This document shows, piece by piece, positions 1 to 9,430 of a stretch of DNA of 64,000 nucleotides. The stretch comes from Porphyromonadaceae bacterium W3.11 (GTDB taxonomy: Bacteria > Bacteroidota > Bacteroidia > Bacteroidales > Porphyromonadaceae), in NCBI GenBank assembly GCA_030434245.1, contig JAUISX010000003.1, forward strand, positions 264,001 through 328,000, given 5' to 3'. The notes beneath the pieces are model-generated. The model was not told the origin of the DNA, did no database searches, and saw only the letters and a program-made list of their open reading frames with translations. The stretch's first letter is position 1. Every line of letters starts with the position of its first letter. The position numbers and the translations under genes are program-made.

Positions 1-1812
1 TGACTCAATAGGTGCAGCTTGTATATTTTCGATCCGATATGGAGGAATAGCTTGCACACCAGAAACTTTATTCACTTCATAATTGACACGATGAAGGATA
101 CGATCTTCCGTAGGCATAAATAAATAATGAACTCTTGCTTGGAAATCTGTACCCATTAACTTCTTAAAGAAGCTAATCTTATCCACCCGATGAACCACAC
201 GGTAGCTATCAAGCTCTGCCAGACGAGCTGCTTCTTCGATAGCCATCTGAAGGCCACCTAGCTTATCAACAAGTCCTAGATCTATAGCACGGCTACCAAG
301 CCATACTCTACCCTGTCCAACGGAGTCAACGTGTGCCTTAGAAACGCCTCGACCTTCAGACACTAGTGTAATAAATTCGTCATAACCCCTCTCAATATTC
401 TTCTGCATCACCTCTTTTTGCTTTGCATTCATTGGGTGGATAATTGATAAGGAACCTACCTCTGAAGTAGAGACTTCCTCTTCACGTAGTCCTATCTTTT
501 TCATCGTCCCTTGTAAATTAGGGATCACTCCAAAAATACCAATCGATCCGGTCAACGTATAAGGATCAGCAACAATCAAATTAGCTGGAGCCGAAATCAT
601 ATAGCCACCAGAAGCAGCATAGTTACCCATAGAAACAACGACAGGTTTCTTGGCCTTCAGCAACTGCAGTTCATGATTGATCATCTCTGACGTTGTAGCA
701 GCTCCACCACCGGAATTTACGCGAAGCACAACAGCCTTAATATCTTCATCCTCTGCAGCTTTACGAAGTTTGCTTACTAATGATTCATTTATCTCAGTGT
801 TCATCCCTTTGAAAGGATTATCGCCATCGTCTCCAGTTCCCTGAACAATATTACCTTCTGCATAAATCACAGCGACTTTATCACTGGACTTATTTCTGCT
901 CTCGTGACGTAGGACATCACCTACCCTGCGGTAATCAAGCTTCACATCTCTATCACCAACGATCTTCTCTGCCAAAACATCATCTATATCTACGCGATAT
1001 ACCAGCGAGTCAATCAGATTAAGTGCCACTGAATGCTCCATTGGTTCAAAAGCAGATACATTCTCTACGAACTCATCTAGAACACTTCTTTCTATTCCTC
1101 TACTCTTAGCAATCTCAGAAGTGGTACCGACCCATAGCCCATCGATCATCTCCTGTACTTGCAAACGATTTTCGGGACTCATCTTGTCAAGCATAATAGG
1201 CTCCACAGCACTCTTGAATGTACCGACCTTGAATACTTGCACTTCTGCACCCAACTTCTCAAGAAGACCTTTTTTGAAAATCACAGAGCTATTAATACCC
1301 TCAATAGCCATCATGCCTTTAGGACCAGCATATACCTTATCAGCAACACTACTGATATAATAGGTACCAAGATTATACGAATCAGAGTAAGCGTAAATCT
1401 TCTTGCCTGACTCTTTAAAGCGTAACAAGGCTTCACGTATCTCATACGCTGTACCAAACCCAGCACCGCTATTTTCTAACTTCAATACGATAGCTTCAAT
1501 TGAGGGGTTTTCTCTCGCCACATTAATGGCACGTACTATCTCCTGAAGAGTAAAGCTTTTATTTTCTTTCGAACCAAAATCAACAAAGGGGTCATCCATT
1601 ATAGGAGTATCATTTATGACGCCCACCTGATCTATTAGAAGCACACTTTCACTACTTAAGGAAACCGGCTTTTCCTCGCCCTTACCAGAGAAGGAGTCCA
1701 TAACACCACCTATGGCTGAGGACAATACTGCGAAAAATATTATGACGACTAAACCGCCTGCCAAAAGGACTCCCAGACAGGAGGCCAGCAACATTTTCAA
1801 AAACTGCTTCAT
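1..1812 (-). CDS. sppA: Signal peptide peptidase SppA, 67K type (3' end beyond window)
   Basis: Membrane serine protease that degrades cleaved signal peptides in the envelope. The frame is open from an ATG at 1812 to the left edge, 604 codons without a stop, so only the extreme C-terminus is missing (family about 590-620 residues). There is one N-terminal membrane segment (about residues 7-30). Two tandem ClpP-like domains follow. The catalytic lysine is K200 in VGTFKSAVEP, and the nucleophile is S401 in YAASGGYMIS, as in the Lys-Ser dyad of E. coli SppA. It lies downstream of the tsf terminator, so it is probably transcribed alone. No consensus promoter box was found upstream. Confidence 0.95.
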   Translation of the reverse strand, partial: MKQFLKMLLASCLGVLLAGGLVVIIFFAVLSSAIGGVMDSFSGKGEEKPVSLSSESVLLIDQVGVINDTPIMDDPFVDFGSKENKSFTLQEIVRAINVARENPSIEAIVLKLENSGAGFGTAYEIREALLRFKESGKKIYAYSDSYNLGTYYISSVADKVYAGPKGMMAIEGINSSVIFKKGLLEKLGAEVQVFKVGTFKSAVEPIMLDKMSPENRLQVQEMIDGLWVGTTSEIAKSRGIERSVLDEFVENVSAFEPMEHSVALNLIDSLVYRVDIDDVLAEKIVGDRDVKLDYRRVGDVLRHESRNKSSDKVAVIYAEGNIVQGTGDDGDNPFKGMNTEINESLVSKLRKAAEDEDIKAVVLRVNSGGGAATTSEMINHELQLLKAKKPVVVSMGNYAASGGYMISAPANLIVADPYTLTGSIGIFGVIPNLQGTMKKIGLREEEVSTSEVGSLSIIHPMNAKQKEVMQKNIERGYDEFITLVSEGRGVSKAHVDSVGQGRVWLGSRAIDLGLVDKLGGLQMAIEEAARLAELDSYRVVHRVDKISFFKKLMGTDFQARVHYLFMPTEDRILHRVNYEVNKVSGVQAIPPYRIENIQAAPIES

Positions 1813-1869
1813 ATCAATAATTTACTTTTTTTATATATGCTAGTCTGATTAGTTTTTCAGACATAAATC

Positions 1870-1883
1870 TATCTTGCAAGATA
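1870..1883. promoter_or_regulatory. 14-bp palindrome upstream of sppA
   Basis: TATCTTGCAAGATA is a perfect dyad about 60 bases upstream of the sppA start. It could be an operator or simply chance. No regulator is implied by the sequence. Confidence 0.25.
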
Positions 1884-1955
1884 ATCAAAATGTATCTTTT
1901 AGCCAAAAGATAAACACGAATAGCACGGACAAAGCTCTAATATATAAAATATTAC

Positions 1956-1991
1956 AAAAAGGGATGTCACAAGAACGTGACACCCCTTTTT
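1956..1991 (-). terminator. Intrinsic terminator of the rplM-rpsI-rpsB-tsf operon
   Basis: An inverted repeat of 15 bases per arm surrounds a 6-base loop, 20 bases after the tsf stop. The single non-Watson-Crick position becomes a G-U pair only in the minus-strand RNA, and a run of T follows the stem on that strand. Both points fit termination of tsf. Confidence 0.85.
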
Positions 1992-2011
1992 TATCCTAAA
2001 AAACTAAATAA

Positions 2012-2836
2012 TTAGTCTTGGTTAAGGTTAATTCTTTTGAAGTCAGTAACAGTAAGAGTCTTAGATGCAGCCTTAAGCACTTCCTTAACGCTCTTTTTAG
2101 CGTCGTCCATCACATAGTCTTGCTCCAATAGAGTATTCTCTTTGAAATACTTCTGTAGAGAACCTTGTGCGATACGCTCAAGTAGATTTTCTGGCTTACC
2201 TGCTTGACGTGCCTTATCCATAGCGATCTCAAGCTCCTGTTGCTTAACTTTCTCAGGAACGCCAGCTTCGTCAACAGCTACAGGATTCATAGATGCTACT
2301 TGCATAGCCATATCTTTAGCCAAAGCTTCGTCAATAGCTTCGTTGAAACCAACAATTGCAGCTAACATATTTCCTGGGTGGATATAGCTTATAGTCTGAG
2401 GAGCTTTCACAAACTCATAAGCACCTAGCTCCATCTTTTCACCTGTTACACCTGAACGGTCTGTAATAAGAGCTTCTACAGTACGACCATCAATCTCAAG
2501 TGACATTAGCTCCTCAGTAGAGGCTGGCTTTTTAGCCATTGCGAGATCAAGAATACTCTGAGTAAGTGCGATAAAATCTTCGTTCTTAGCAACGAAGTCA
2601 GTCTCACACTTCACCGCTACAACTGCAGCAAAGTCAGCTTCATTTGCAGCAAGGACACATCCTTGAAACGCCTCACGCTCTGAACGCTTAGCAGCGATAG
2701 CCTGTCCCTTCTTACGGATTATTTCCACCGCTTTTTCGTGGTCGCCGTTAGCCTCTTCAAGAGCCTTCTTAACGTCCATCATCCCAGCACCTGTAAGGTT
2801 ACGAAGTGCCTTAATATCTTCCATTGTTACTGCCAT
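2012..2836 (-). CDS. tsf: Translation elongation factor Ts
   Basis: Guanine nucleotide exchange factor that regenerates EF-Tu-GTP. The 274 residues fit the family. The N-terminal UBA-like domain carries the signature LRNLTGAGMMDVKKALEEAN, and the core has the conserved TDFVAKN segment at about residue 80 that contacts EF-Tu. It is the last gene of the ribosomal operon, 150 bases after rpsB, and is followed by a strong terminator. The spacer before it contains an imperfect hairpin (about 2881-2925) without a T-run, possibly an mRNA processing or stability element. Confidence 0.97.
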   Translation of the reverse strand: MAVTMEDIKALRNLTGAGMMDVKKALEEANGDHEKAVEIIRKKGQAIAAKRSEREAFQGCVLAANEADFAAVVAVKCETDFVAKNEDFIALTQSILDLAMAKKPASTEELMSLEIDGRTVEALITDRSGVTGEKMELGAYEFVKAPQTISYIHPGNMLAAIVGFNEAIDEALAKDMAMQVASMNPVAVDEAGVPEKVKQQELEIAMDKARQAGKPENLLERIAQGSLQKYFKENTLLEQDYVMDDAKKSVKEVLKAASKTLTVTDFKRINLNQD

Positions 2837-2986
2837 AATACCTATTTTTTATTATGTGGTTAAAATTATTCTTAAATATAAATACCCCCTCACCCTCATG
2901 AGAAACCTCTTGGGGGCAAGAGGGTATGTATCAGAGTGACTCACCTATCAAAACCGATACCCTCGCGTTCTTCTAGGCTTTTCTAT

Positions 2987-3856
2987 TTACTTATCGTCCT
3001 CGTCCTTATCACTTTCAAACTTATCAGCGACACGAGCGTTTAGAGCTTCAGCATCTTCACGCTTAGTACGTTCACGACGAACACCTGAGTGACGACGCTC
3101 TCGGCGACGACCGCCCTGTTGCTCACCATCTGCACCTTCCTCTCCTGCAGCATCAGCCTTAGTAATCTTACGCTCTACGACACCCTCTTTGATAGCATCA
3201 GAAAGGATCCCCATGACTAAGTCAATAGAGCTACCTGCGTCATCATTAGCTGGGATTACGTAGTCGATCTCTCTAGGATCAGAATTGGTATCCACCATTG
3301 CGAAAATTGGAATACCTAAGCGGATAGCTTCACGCACTGCAATATGCTCACGCATCACGTCCACTATAAGAAGTGCTGATGGAAGGCTCTTCATTGACTT
3401 GATAGAACCAAAGTTTACTTCCAACTTTTCTCTTTGACGAGTGATCTGTAGCTTTTCACGTTTTGAAAGATTTTCAAAAGTGCCATCAGAAATCATCTTA
3501 TCAATGACATCCATCTTTGATACAGTCTTCCTTATAGTAGGGAAGTTAGTAAGCATACCACCAGGCCAGCGCTCTGTTACGTAAGGCATACCACATGCAG
3601 ATGCCTTCTCAGCAACTACTTCTTGGGCTTGCTTCTTAGTTGCAACAAATAGGATAGTCTTACCCTGCTGAGCCATGTTCTTCAAGGCCTCAGCAGCCTC
3701 ATCTATCTTCGCTACAGTCTTATGTAGGTCTATGATATGAATGCCATTACGCTCCATAAAGATATATGGTGCCATAGCTGGATTCCATCGACGTGTGAGG
3801 TGACCAAAATGTGAGCCAGCCTCTAGGAGTTGTTCAAATGTTACTCTTTGTGACAT
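2987..3856 (-). CDS. rpsB: 30S ribosomal protein S2
   Basis: Small-subunit protein that binds the body-head junction of the 30S particle. The N-terminus (LLEAGSHFGHLTRRWNPAM) and the RWPGGMLTNF and PRE-IDYVIPANDD segments are classic S2. At 289 residues it is longer than the usual 230-260. The excess is a C-terminal tail from about residue 235 that is first glycine/glutamate rich, then strongly arginine rich, then acidic, and probably disordered. Bacteroidota S2 proteins often carry such tails. It lies between rpsI and tsf in the operon. Confidence 0.97.
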   Translation of the reverse strand: MSQRVTFEQLLEAGSHFGHLTRRWNPAMAPYIFMERNGIHIIDLHKTVAKIDEAAEALKNMAQQGKTILFVATKKQAQEVVAEKASACGMPYVTERWPGGMLTNFPTIRKTVSKMDVIDKMISDGTFENLSKREKLQITRQREKLEVNFGSIKSMKSLPSALLIVDVMREHIAVREAIRLGIPIFAMVDTNSDPREIDYVIPANDDAGSSIDLVMGILSDAIKEGVVERKITKADAAGEEGADGEQQGGRRRERRHSGVRRERTKREDAEALNARVADKFESDKDEDDK

Positions 3857-3907
3857 AATTTTTTACTTCGTTTACTTTCTTAATAAAATGATTGTTTTTC
3901 ACTCAGC

Positions 3908-3928
3908 ATGGACAGTAGAGGAATGTCC
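3908..3928 (-). other. Small hairpin in the rpsI-rpsB spacer
   Basis: In the 146-base spacer upstream of rpsB, TGGACA and TGTCCA flank a 9-base loop. It could form part of an rpsB leader or processing signal. No T-run follows, so it is not a terminator. Confidence 0.3.
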
Positions 3929-4002
3929 ACATGGACTCCCATCTGTTCAGCTTAGATACTAAACGTTTTTTACATCTATTATTCCAAAACTCATTGAGCG
4001 GA

Positions 4003-4389
4003 TTAACGCTTAGAGAACTGGAATTTACGGCGAGCACCTGGCTGACCTGGTTTCTTACGCTCAACGACACGAGAGTCACGAGTCATAAATCCTTCAGCAC
4101 GTAGAGCAGCCTTATCCTCAGGATTAATCTTAACTAATGCACGTGCGATACCTAGACGAGCAGCTTCGCTCTGGCCAGAGTATCCGCCACCATTAAGATT
4201 AATTGTTATATCATATTTATCCTCAACACCAAGTGTCGCTAGTGGTTGCTTAACCACAAAACGTAACAGAGGATTTGGGAAGAATTCGTTAATATCCTTC
4301 TTATTGATAGTAATCTTACCACTACCTGCACGCACATACACACGTGCGACAGCAGCTTTTCTTCTACCTAATGCGTTTGTAATTTCCAT
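4003..4389 (-). CDS. rpsI: 30S ribosomal protein S9
   Basis: Small-subunit head protein whose C-terminal tail reaches the P-site tRNA. The 128 residues, the start ALGRRKAAVARVYVRAGSG, the GGGYSGQSEAARLGIARAL segment and the terminal KFQFSKR (equivalent of the universal SKR tail) identify it. It follows rplM by 16 bases, the standard L13-S9 pair. Confidence 0.98.
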   Translation of the reverse strand: MEITNALGRRKAAVARVYVRAGSGKITINKKDINEFFPNPLLRFVVKQPLATLGVEDKYDITINLNGGGYSGQSEAARLGIARALVKINPEDKAALRAEGFMTRDSRVVERKKPGQPGARRKFQFSKR

Positions 4390-4405
4390 GTAATCTTAAT
4401 ATCTC

Positions 4406-4861
4406 TTAGATGGTTTTCAGTTCAATCGCACGTGGCTTCTGAGCCTCATGCTTGTGTTCACTACCTTCATAAACATAAAGGTTATTCAAAAGAGCAGCTC
4501 CCAACTTATTCTTAGGAAGCATCCCCCTCACCACTTTACGGTAAAGAGCATCCCATCCACGTACGTCAACTAAGCGTGCAGGAGTCATTTCTCTCTGACC
4601 ACCTGGATATCCAGTAAAGCTGAGATATACGCGACTAGTTGCTTTTGAACCTGTCAAAATAGCCTTTTCAGCATTGATGACGATTACATTATCACCACAA
4701 TCCACATGAGGAGTAAAGCAAGCCTTATGCTTGCCGCGAAGAATCTTCGCAATTTCACTAGCAAGGCGTCCGAGCGAGTGACCAGTAGCATCTACCACCA
4801 CCCATTCCTTCTCTACTGTTGCCTTATTTGCAGAGACGGTTTTATAACTTAAAGTATCCAC
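4406..4861 (-). CDS. rplM: 50S ribosomal protein L13
   Basis: Early-assembly protein of the large subunit. The 151 residues include the family marks VVDATGHSLGRLASEIAKIL, HVDCGDNVIVINAEK and RGMLPKNKLG. It is the first gene of the operon rplM-rpsI-rpsB-tsf, preceded by a leader of about 165 bases and a good promoter. Confidence 0.98.
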   Translation of the reverse strand: MDTLSYKTVSANKATVEKEWVVVDATGHSLGRLASEIAKILRGKHKACFTPHVDCGDNVIVINAEKAILTGSKATSRVYLSFTGYPGGQREMTPARLVDVRGWDALYRKVVRGMLPKNKLGAALLNNLYVYEGSEHKHEAQKPRAIELKTI

Positions 4862-5028
4862 GTAATTATTGTGTTAGTTATATTGTTATACAATCAAATT
4901 CCAAGCCATAAATATCCTGTCACTAAGCCAGTTGGCGTTTTTAATGTGCTAATCATTGCCCCCTTGGAATGCGGGGCTGGGTACCACCTGGCGACACTAA
5001 ATCTAGGCCTCTATACTTGATAATAATC
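4862..5028 (-). ncRNA. Structured 5' leader of the rplM operon (candidate autoregulatory RNA)
   Basis: Between the predicted transcription start (about 5028) and the L13 start codon, the minus-strand RNA can form several GC-rich stems. CCCC/GGGG closes a hairpin around 4957-4977. GCCA/TGGC forms a tight hairpin at 4927-4936. GCCAG near 4988-4992 can alternatively pair with CTGGC near 4926-4931. The rest of the spacer is AT-rich, so this block stands out. Ribosomal operons are commonly controlled by such leaders; function here is inferred from position and structure only. Confidence 0.5.
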
Positions 5029-5034
5029 GGCGTG

Positions 5035-5066
5035 CAAATTTAGCTAATCTTTTTGATGTAGCCAAA
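5035..5066 (-). promoter_or_regulatory. Bacteroidota-type promoter of the rplM operon
   Basis: On the minus strand TTTG (5063-5066) and TAAATTTG (5035-5042) are separated by exactly 20 bases, matching the -33/-7 consensus TTTG and TAnnTTTG of the primary sigma factor in this phylum. The expected start is near 5028. Confidence 0.75.
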
Positions 5067-5265
5067 ACTCTTTCACTACTAATCGTTTAGTACACACATT
5101 TTCTGCTCATCATAATGATCAAAAGGAAAGAGGCATTTAGCACATCTTTAGGTGCAAGAGAAAGTTTTCAAAAAAAATAAGACCAATCCCCATCCTTGCA
5201 ATAAAACGACATCAAAAAAAAACCTTACAAATCGATCTTCAATGGATATAGAGAGCTAAAAATGT

Positions 5266-5273
5266 TAAGTTTG
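5266..5273 (+). promoter_or_regulatory. Candidate -7 box upstream of the glycosyltransferase
   Basis: TAAGTTTG fits TAnnTTTG and lies 57 bases before the start codon. The -33 element is not clear. The remaining spacer between the rplM promoter and this box (5067-5265) is AT-rich with no other recognisable signal. Confidence 0.4.
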
Positions 5274-5330
5274 TGGTGCCTTAAGAGGAATAAAACTGGC
5301 ATATAATAACATTTAGCACAAACTTCAAAT

Positions 5331-6287
5331 ATGAGATGGAAGCTGCTCTCTAGAATAGAATTTGTCAAGCAAATAAGAATCAAACGCTACATAAAACGAC
5401 ACCAAAAAGTAGCGAACTACTGGGATCCTGTCATCAAAAAATACTTTTCGGGACAGATAAAGAAATGGGATTTTGCACCCAAGAAGCCCTTGCAGGGAAA
5501 AAAGATAATATGGCAATACTGGGGACAAGGAGTGACAGATAGGGAGGCTCTACCTGAGGTCGTAAGAATATGCTTCGACTCTGTAGATAAATATAAGGGA
5601 GAATACGAGGTTATCAGGCTCTCTGATGAGACGGTCAAGGAATACCTGGATCTTCCCGACTTTACGTACGAAAAAGTCAAAAACAAATCTCCGTTCAATA
5701 GAACCTTCTTCTCCGACCTCCTACGAGTCTCTCTACTCACCACTTACGGAGGGGTTTGGTTAGATGCCACCATATTACTCACAGGAAAACTCCCAGATAA
5801 ATACACTCAGATGGATTACTTTATGCACGAAAGATCAGATGAGGAGGAGCATAAGGACTATTGGGAACATGAGTTTCTAAGGTATTTCTGCTGGCACAAA
5901 GACTTTAAGATAAGACTCCTGAACAGTGCTATTTTTGCAAAGCAAGGAAGCGTAATGACCAGGACTATCCAAGATTTACTGCTTTATTACTGGGAGCATG
6001 AGAATAAAATCATCAATTACTATTTCTTCCAGATTCTATACACCCAATTGGTAGAGGGGCCTTTGTCTGACATTCGATGCCCGAACGTCAATGACTGCAT
6101 ACCACATATCATACAGACGAAAATATATAGCTATTACCCCTACTATACATATAAGGATGCTACTAACCTAACTAGCATCCACAAGATGTCATACTTCCCC
6201 CCAAAAAAGATGGATAAGCTATATGAAGCATTAGCTGAAATAAACGAAGAGACTTCTACCACAAGAAAACCTAAAGGACGCTCATAA
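5331..6287 (+). CDS. Capsular polysaccharide synthesis-type glycosyltransferase
   Basis: Probably transfers a sugar to a surface polysaccharide or LPS outer core in the cytoplasm. The 318 residues match the capsular polysaccharide synthesis family (GT32-like): IIWQYWGQG near residue 59, then SDLLRVSLLTTYGGVWLDAT near 128-147, whose GG-x-W-L-D is the equivalent of the nucleotide-sugar-binding DxD region. There is no signal peptide; the N-terminus is basic. It is monocistronic, with its own candidate promoter and a terminator. It is not inside a capsule cluster, so acceptor and donor cannot be named. Confidence 0.8.
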   Translation: MRWKLLSRIEFVKQIRIKRYIKRHQKVANYWDPVIKKYFSGQIKKWDFAPKKPLQGKKIIWQYWGQGVTDREALPEVVRICFDSVDKYKGEYEVIRLSDETVKEYLDLPDFTYEKVKNKSPFNRTFFSDLLRVSLLTTYGGVWLDATILLTGKLPDKYTQMDYFMHERSDEEEHKDYWEHEFLRYFCWHKDFKIRLLNSAIFAKQGSVMTRTIQDLLLYYWEHENKIINYYFFQILYTQLVEGPLSDIRCPNVNDCIPHIIQTKIYSYYPYYTYKDATNLTSIHKMSYFPPKKMDKLYEALAEINEETSTTRKPKGRS

Positions 6288-6411
6288 CATATAACAATCA
6301 CAGATTCACCACCCCATAGAAACTTCTATGCCTTGTAATTCTTAAAAGTATACGATTATAATAAGTGTATAAATAGTTTCTTGGGGAGCAACTACACAGA
6401 GCAAAATAGGA

Positions 6412-6443
6412 AGGGCTGATTTTCTCCTCTGAGAATCAGCCCT
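6412..6443 (+). terminator. Terminator after the glycosyltransferase
   Basis: AGGGCTGATT and AATCAGCCCT form a perfect 10-bp stem 125 bases after the stop, followed by an AT-rich tract with short T runs. Confidence 0.7.
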
Positions 6444-6511
6444 AAATGTCTTATTTATAAGCCTTGAGATAAACTTTAAGTATTCAGCAGCAAAAGCGTA
6501 CTGTACCGCAC

Positions 6512-6574
6512 AAAAATATCCTATGAGAAAAACTTCTCTTTGATATGACTAAAATTAATTCTTCTCATAATATC
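6512..6574 (-). repeat. Dispersed palindromic repeat, copy D
   Basis: Read on the minus strand it contains TTTTAGTCATATCAAAGAG followed by TTCTCATAGGATA, matching the copies at 37023, 50566 and 18187. An outer inverted repeat (TATGAGAA with TTCTCATA) brackets it. It lies in the otherwise gene-free 6288-6798 spacer. Confidence 0.6.
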
Positions 6575-6759
6575 TAAAGAGAGTCTATATGATCACGTTA
6601 ATCAAACATCCTATTTGTCCTTTTTTGTGTTAAGATGTTTCGACTCATAATTGCATAAAAAAGCTTCAAACGAAAATCAACGCACCAAATACTTTAATAA
6701 GATATAGATGCGTTACTTGGGGAACACAATAAATTGTGTAGTGTATGGCGGAATTTGGG

Positions 6760-6767
6760 TACCTTTG
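6760..6767 (+). promoter_or_regulatory. -7 box of the alaS operon
   Basis: TACCTTTG fits TAnnTTTG and ends 31 bases before the alaS start codon. The nearest TTG upstream (6734-6736) is 23 bases away, slightly wide for the -33 element. Confidence 0.5.
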
Positions 6768-6798
6768 TAGCTGATTTATTGTACGCTTAAGCGATTGA

Positions 6799-9429
6799 AT
6801 GACTATGCTAACAGTTAATGAAATAAGGGCAATGTTCTTGGATTTTTTTGAATCCAAAGGACATCACATTGTCCCATCTGCCCCAATGGTAATCAAGGAT
6901 GACCCTACATTGATGTTCACCAATGCAGGGATGAATCAATTCAAAGATATAATTTTAGGGAATGCCCCTATCAAATATTCACGTGTCGCAAACAGCCAAA
7001 AGTGTCTGCGAGTAAGTGGCAAGCACAATGACTTAGAGGAGGTAGGTCACGATACTTACCACCACACAATGTTTGAGATGCTTGGAAATTGGAGTTTTGG
7101 AGATTACTTCAAGAAAGAGGCCATCACATGGGCTTGGGAATTACTAACAGAGGTTTACAAACTCCCAAAAGATAGGCTTTACGTAACCATATTTGAGGGT
7201 TATCCAGCAGAAGGCTTGGAAAAGGACTCAGAAGCTGAGGGTTATTGGTCTACCTTAATTGAGCCAGATCGGATCATCGGTGGAAATAAAAAGGATAATT
7301 TCTGGGAGATGGGAGATCAAGGACCTTGTGGCCCTTGCTCTGAAATCCACATCGACCTGAGAACTGACGAAGAGCGTAAGATAGTAGATGGCAAAGATCT
7401 TATCAATAAAGATCACCCACAGGTGGTGGAGATCTGGAACCTTGTCTTCATGCAATATAACCGTAAGGCAGACGGCACATTGGACTCGCTCCCTAACAAG
7501 GTCATTGACACTGGTATGGGTCTGGAGCGTATCTGCATGGCACTCCAAGATAAGAGAAGCAACTATGACACTGATGTCTTTACCCCTCTAATCGGTAAGA
7601 TCTCAGAGATGTCGCATGTCAAATATGGTGATACTGAGGAACAGGATATAGCGATGCGAGTTATAGCTGACCACGTTCGCACTATTGCCTTTAGCATCAC
7701 TGATGGTCAATTGCCAAGTAATGCCAAGGCTGGATATGTAATCCGTCGTATCCTACGCCGTGCGGTTCGTTATGGCTACACATTCTTAGGGTACCACGAA
7801 CCATTCATGTATCGACTGATCCCGACTCTTATAGATTCGATGGGAGGACATTACCCTGAGCTTAAAGCACAAAAGGACATTATCACTAGAGTCATCCAAC
7901 AGGAGGAGTCCTCATTCCTGCGTACTCTAGAGACAGGCATTCAGCTACTCAGAGAGCATGTGGAGCAATTAAAGGATGGAGAGAAAACCCTCTCAGGGAA
8001 AGTTGTCTTCGACCTCTATGATACTTACGGATTCCCGACCGACCTTACAGAACTGATACTCAAGGAGCAGGGACTGGAAGCTGATCTCGAAGGATTTGCC
8101 ATTGAGATGCAGAAACAGAAAGAGCGTGCCAGAAGTGCTGCTCAAGTTTCGGCTGGGGACTGGGTAACCATTCACTCTGGCGAGGGGGCATTCACGGGAT
8201 ATGACTTCACCGAGAATGAGACGGAGATTCTACGTTACCGAGAAGTGGAGAAGAAAAAGAGCAAGATCTACCAAGTGGTGCTTTCAAAGTCACCTTTCTA
8301 TCCAGAAGGTGGTGGTCAAGTAGGCGACCAGGGCTCTTTGGTAGGCCTCGATAATGGGGAAGAAGTCAAGGTCATTGATACGATCAAGGAAAATAACTTG
8401 CCGATATGTATCATCGAAAAGCTTCCCGAAGATCCTAGCCAGACCTTCACCGCAAAGATTAATGTCAAGAAGAGACTAGCCACAGAAGCTAATCACTCTG
8501 CCACTCACCTTCTTCACCATGCTCTTAGAGAAGTATTGGGTCTGCATGTGGAGCAGAAGGGATCATATGTCTCTGAAGAAGTGCTCAGATTTGACTTCAG
8601 TCATTTCTCTAAGATGAGTAGAGAGGAGCTTAGAGAAGTAGAAACGAAAGTTAATGAGGCCATCAGAGCAAATACGGCTCGTGAAGAGAATCGTGCAATC
8701 CCCCTAGATAAAGCGAAAGCAATGGGTGCGATGGCTTTCTTTGGCGAAAAGTATGGCGAAGAGGTACGTGTCATCAAGTATGGCGACTCTATAGAGCTGT
8801 GCGGTGGAACTCACGTACCAGCTACAGGGGTGATAGGATCCTTTAGAATCATATCTGAAAGTTCCATTGCGGCTGGCATTAGGAGAATAGAGGCAGTCAC
8901 AGGTGCCGCAGCTGACCAATACATATATAACCTCGAAGACACATTATTCGAACTTCAAGGGATCTTCCAGAACACACCAGATCTCATCAAGGCGGTACAA
9001 AAACTCCAGGACGAAGATGCAGCTCTCCGAAAAGAACTGAAAGAGGCACAAGATATGCAAAAGCAACATATCGTTAATGAGCTCATGAGCCAAGGAGTAG
9101 AGCGAAATGGGGTCACCATCTTCAAACTACAGAATAATATATCCGCTTCGATGGCCAAAGATATTGCTTTTGCGATACGTCCACGGATGAAGGCACAACC
9201 TTTTGTCTATATAGCTGGCAGTGTTGAGAATGGCAAAGCCGTACTGACGCTCATGATTAGTGATAGCCTCGTAGAGCAAGGGCAGAACGCAGGACAGCTC
9301 GTAAGAGAGGCAGGTAAGCTCATACAGGGAGGAGGCGGAGGACAGCCGAACTTTGCTACAGCAGGTGGAAAAAATCCTGAGGGGCTACCAAATGCCATGG
9401 AAAAAGTATTAGAACTATTAGCTCTATAA
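6799..9429 (+). CDS. alaS: Alanyl-tRNA synthetase
   Basis: Charges tRNA-Ala and clears mischarged Ser/Gly. The 876 residues contain the class II catalytic core at the N-terminus ([30 protein letters not shown], and the GMGLERI motif 3). The editing domain has zinc-binding [11 protein letters not shown] and CGGTHV. The C-Ala domain follows, including the glycine-rich end [17 protein letters not shown] 6799 is 5 codons before the conserved [14 protein letters not shown], so the start is reliable to within two codons (an alternative ATG is at 6805). It is first in the operon with aroB, lon and ychF. Confidence 0.98.
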   Translation: MTMLTVNEIRAMFLDFFESKGHHIVPSAPMVIKDDPTLMFTNAGMNQFKDIILGNAPIKYSRVANSQKCLRVSGKHNDLEEVGHDTYHHTMFEMLGNWSFGDYFKKEAITWAWELLTEVYKLPKDRLYVTIFEGYPAEGLEKDSEAEGYWSTLIEPDRIIGGNKKDNFWEMGDQGPCGPCSEIHIDLRTDEERKIVDGKDLINKDHPQVVEIWNLVFMQYNRKADGTLDSLPNKVIDTGMGLERICMALQDKRSNYDTDVFTPLIGKISEMSHVKYGDTEEQDIAMRVIADHVRTIAFSITDGQLPSNAKAGYVIRRILRRAVRYGYTFLGYHEPFMYRLIPTLIDSMGGHYPELKAQKDIITRVIQQEESSFLRTLETGIQLLREHVEQLKDGEKTLSGKVVFDLYDTYGFPTDLTELILKEQGLEADLEGFAIEMQKQKERARSAAQVSAGDWVTIHSGEGAFTGYDFTENETEILRYREVEKKKSKIYQVVLSKSPFYPEGGGQVGDQGSLVGLDNGEEVKVIDTIKENNLPICIIEKLPEDPSQTFTAKINVKKRLATEANHSATHLLHHALREVLGLHVEQKGSYVSEEVLRFDFSHFSKMSREELREVETKVNEAIRANTAREENRAIPLDKAKAMGAMAFFGEKYGEEVRVIKYGDSIELCGGTHVPATGVIGSFRIISESSIAAGIRRIEAVTGAAADQYIYNLEDTLFELQGIFQNTPDLIKAVQKLQDEDAALRKELKEAQDMQKQHIVNELMSQGVERNGVTIFKLQNNISASMAKDIAFAIRPRMKAQPFVYIAGSVENGKAVLTLMISDSLVEQGQNAGQLVREAGKLIQGGGGGQPNFATAGGKNPEGLPNAMEKVLELLAL

Positions 9430-9430
9430 A

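Noticed and set aside
1121-1410. Two overlapping plus-strand ORFs of about 80 codons
   Set aside because: They lie antisense to the well-conserved sppA, have no promoter, and their composition is that of a reversed coding strand.
1-1812. Possible frameshift in sppA, since no complete ORF is called there
   Set aside because: One frame is open over all 604 codons from ATG 1812 to the edge; it lacks a stop only because the window ends.
4900-5000. GC-rich block considered as SRP RNA or another free-standing RNA gene
   Set aside because: The conserved SRP domain sequence is absent, and the block is continuous with the rplM leader behind a proper promoter.
6666-6857. Minus-strand 63-codon ORF upstream of alaS
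   Set aside because: It overlaps the alaS promoter and start, and its composition is low complexity.
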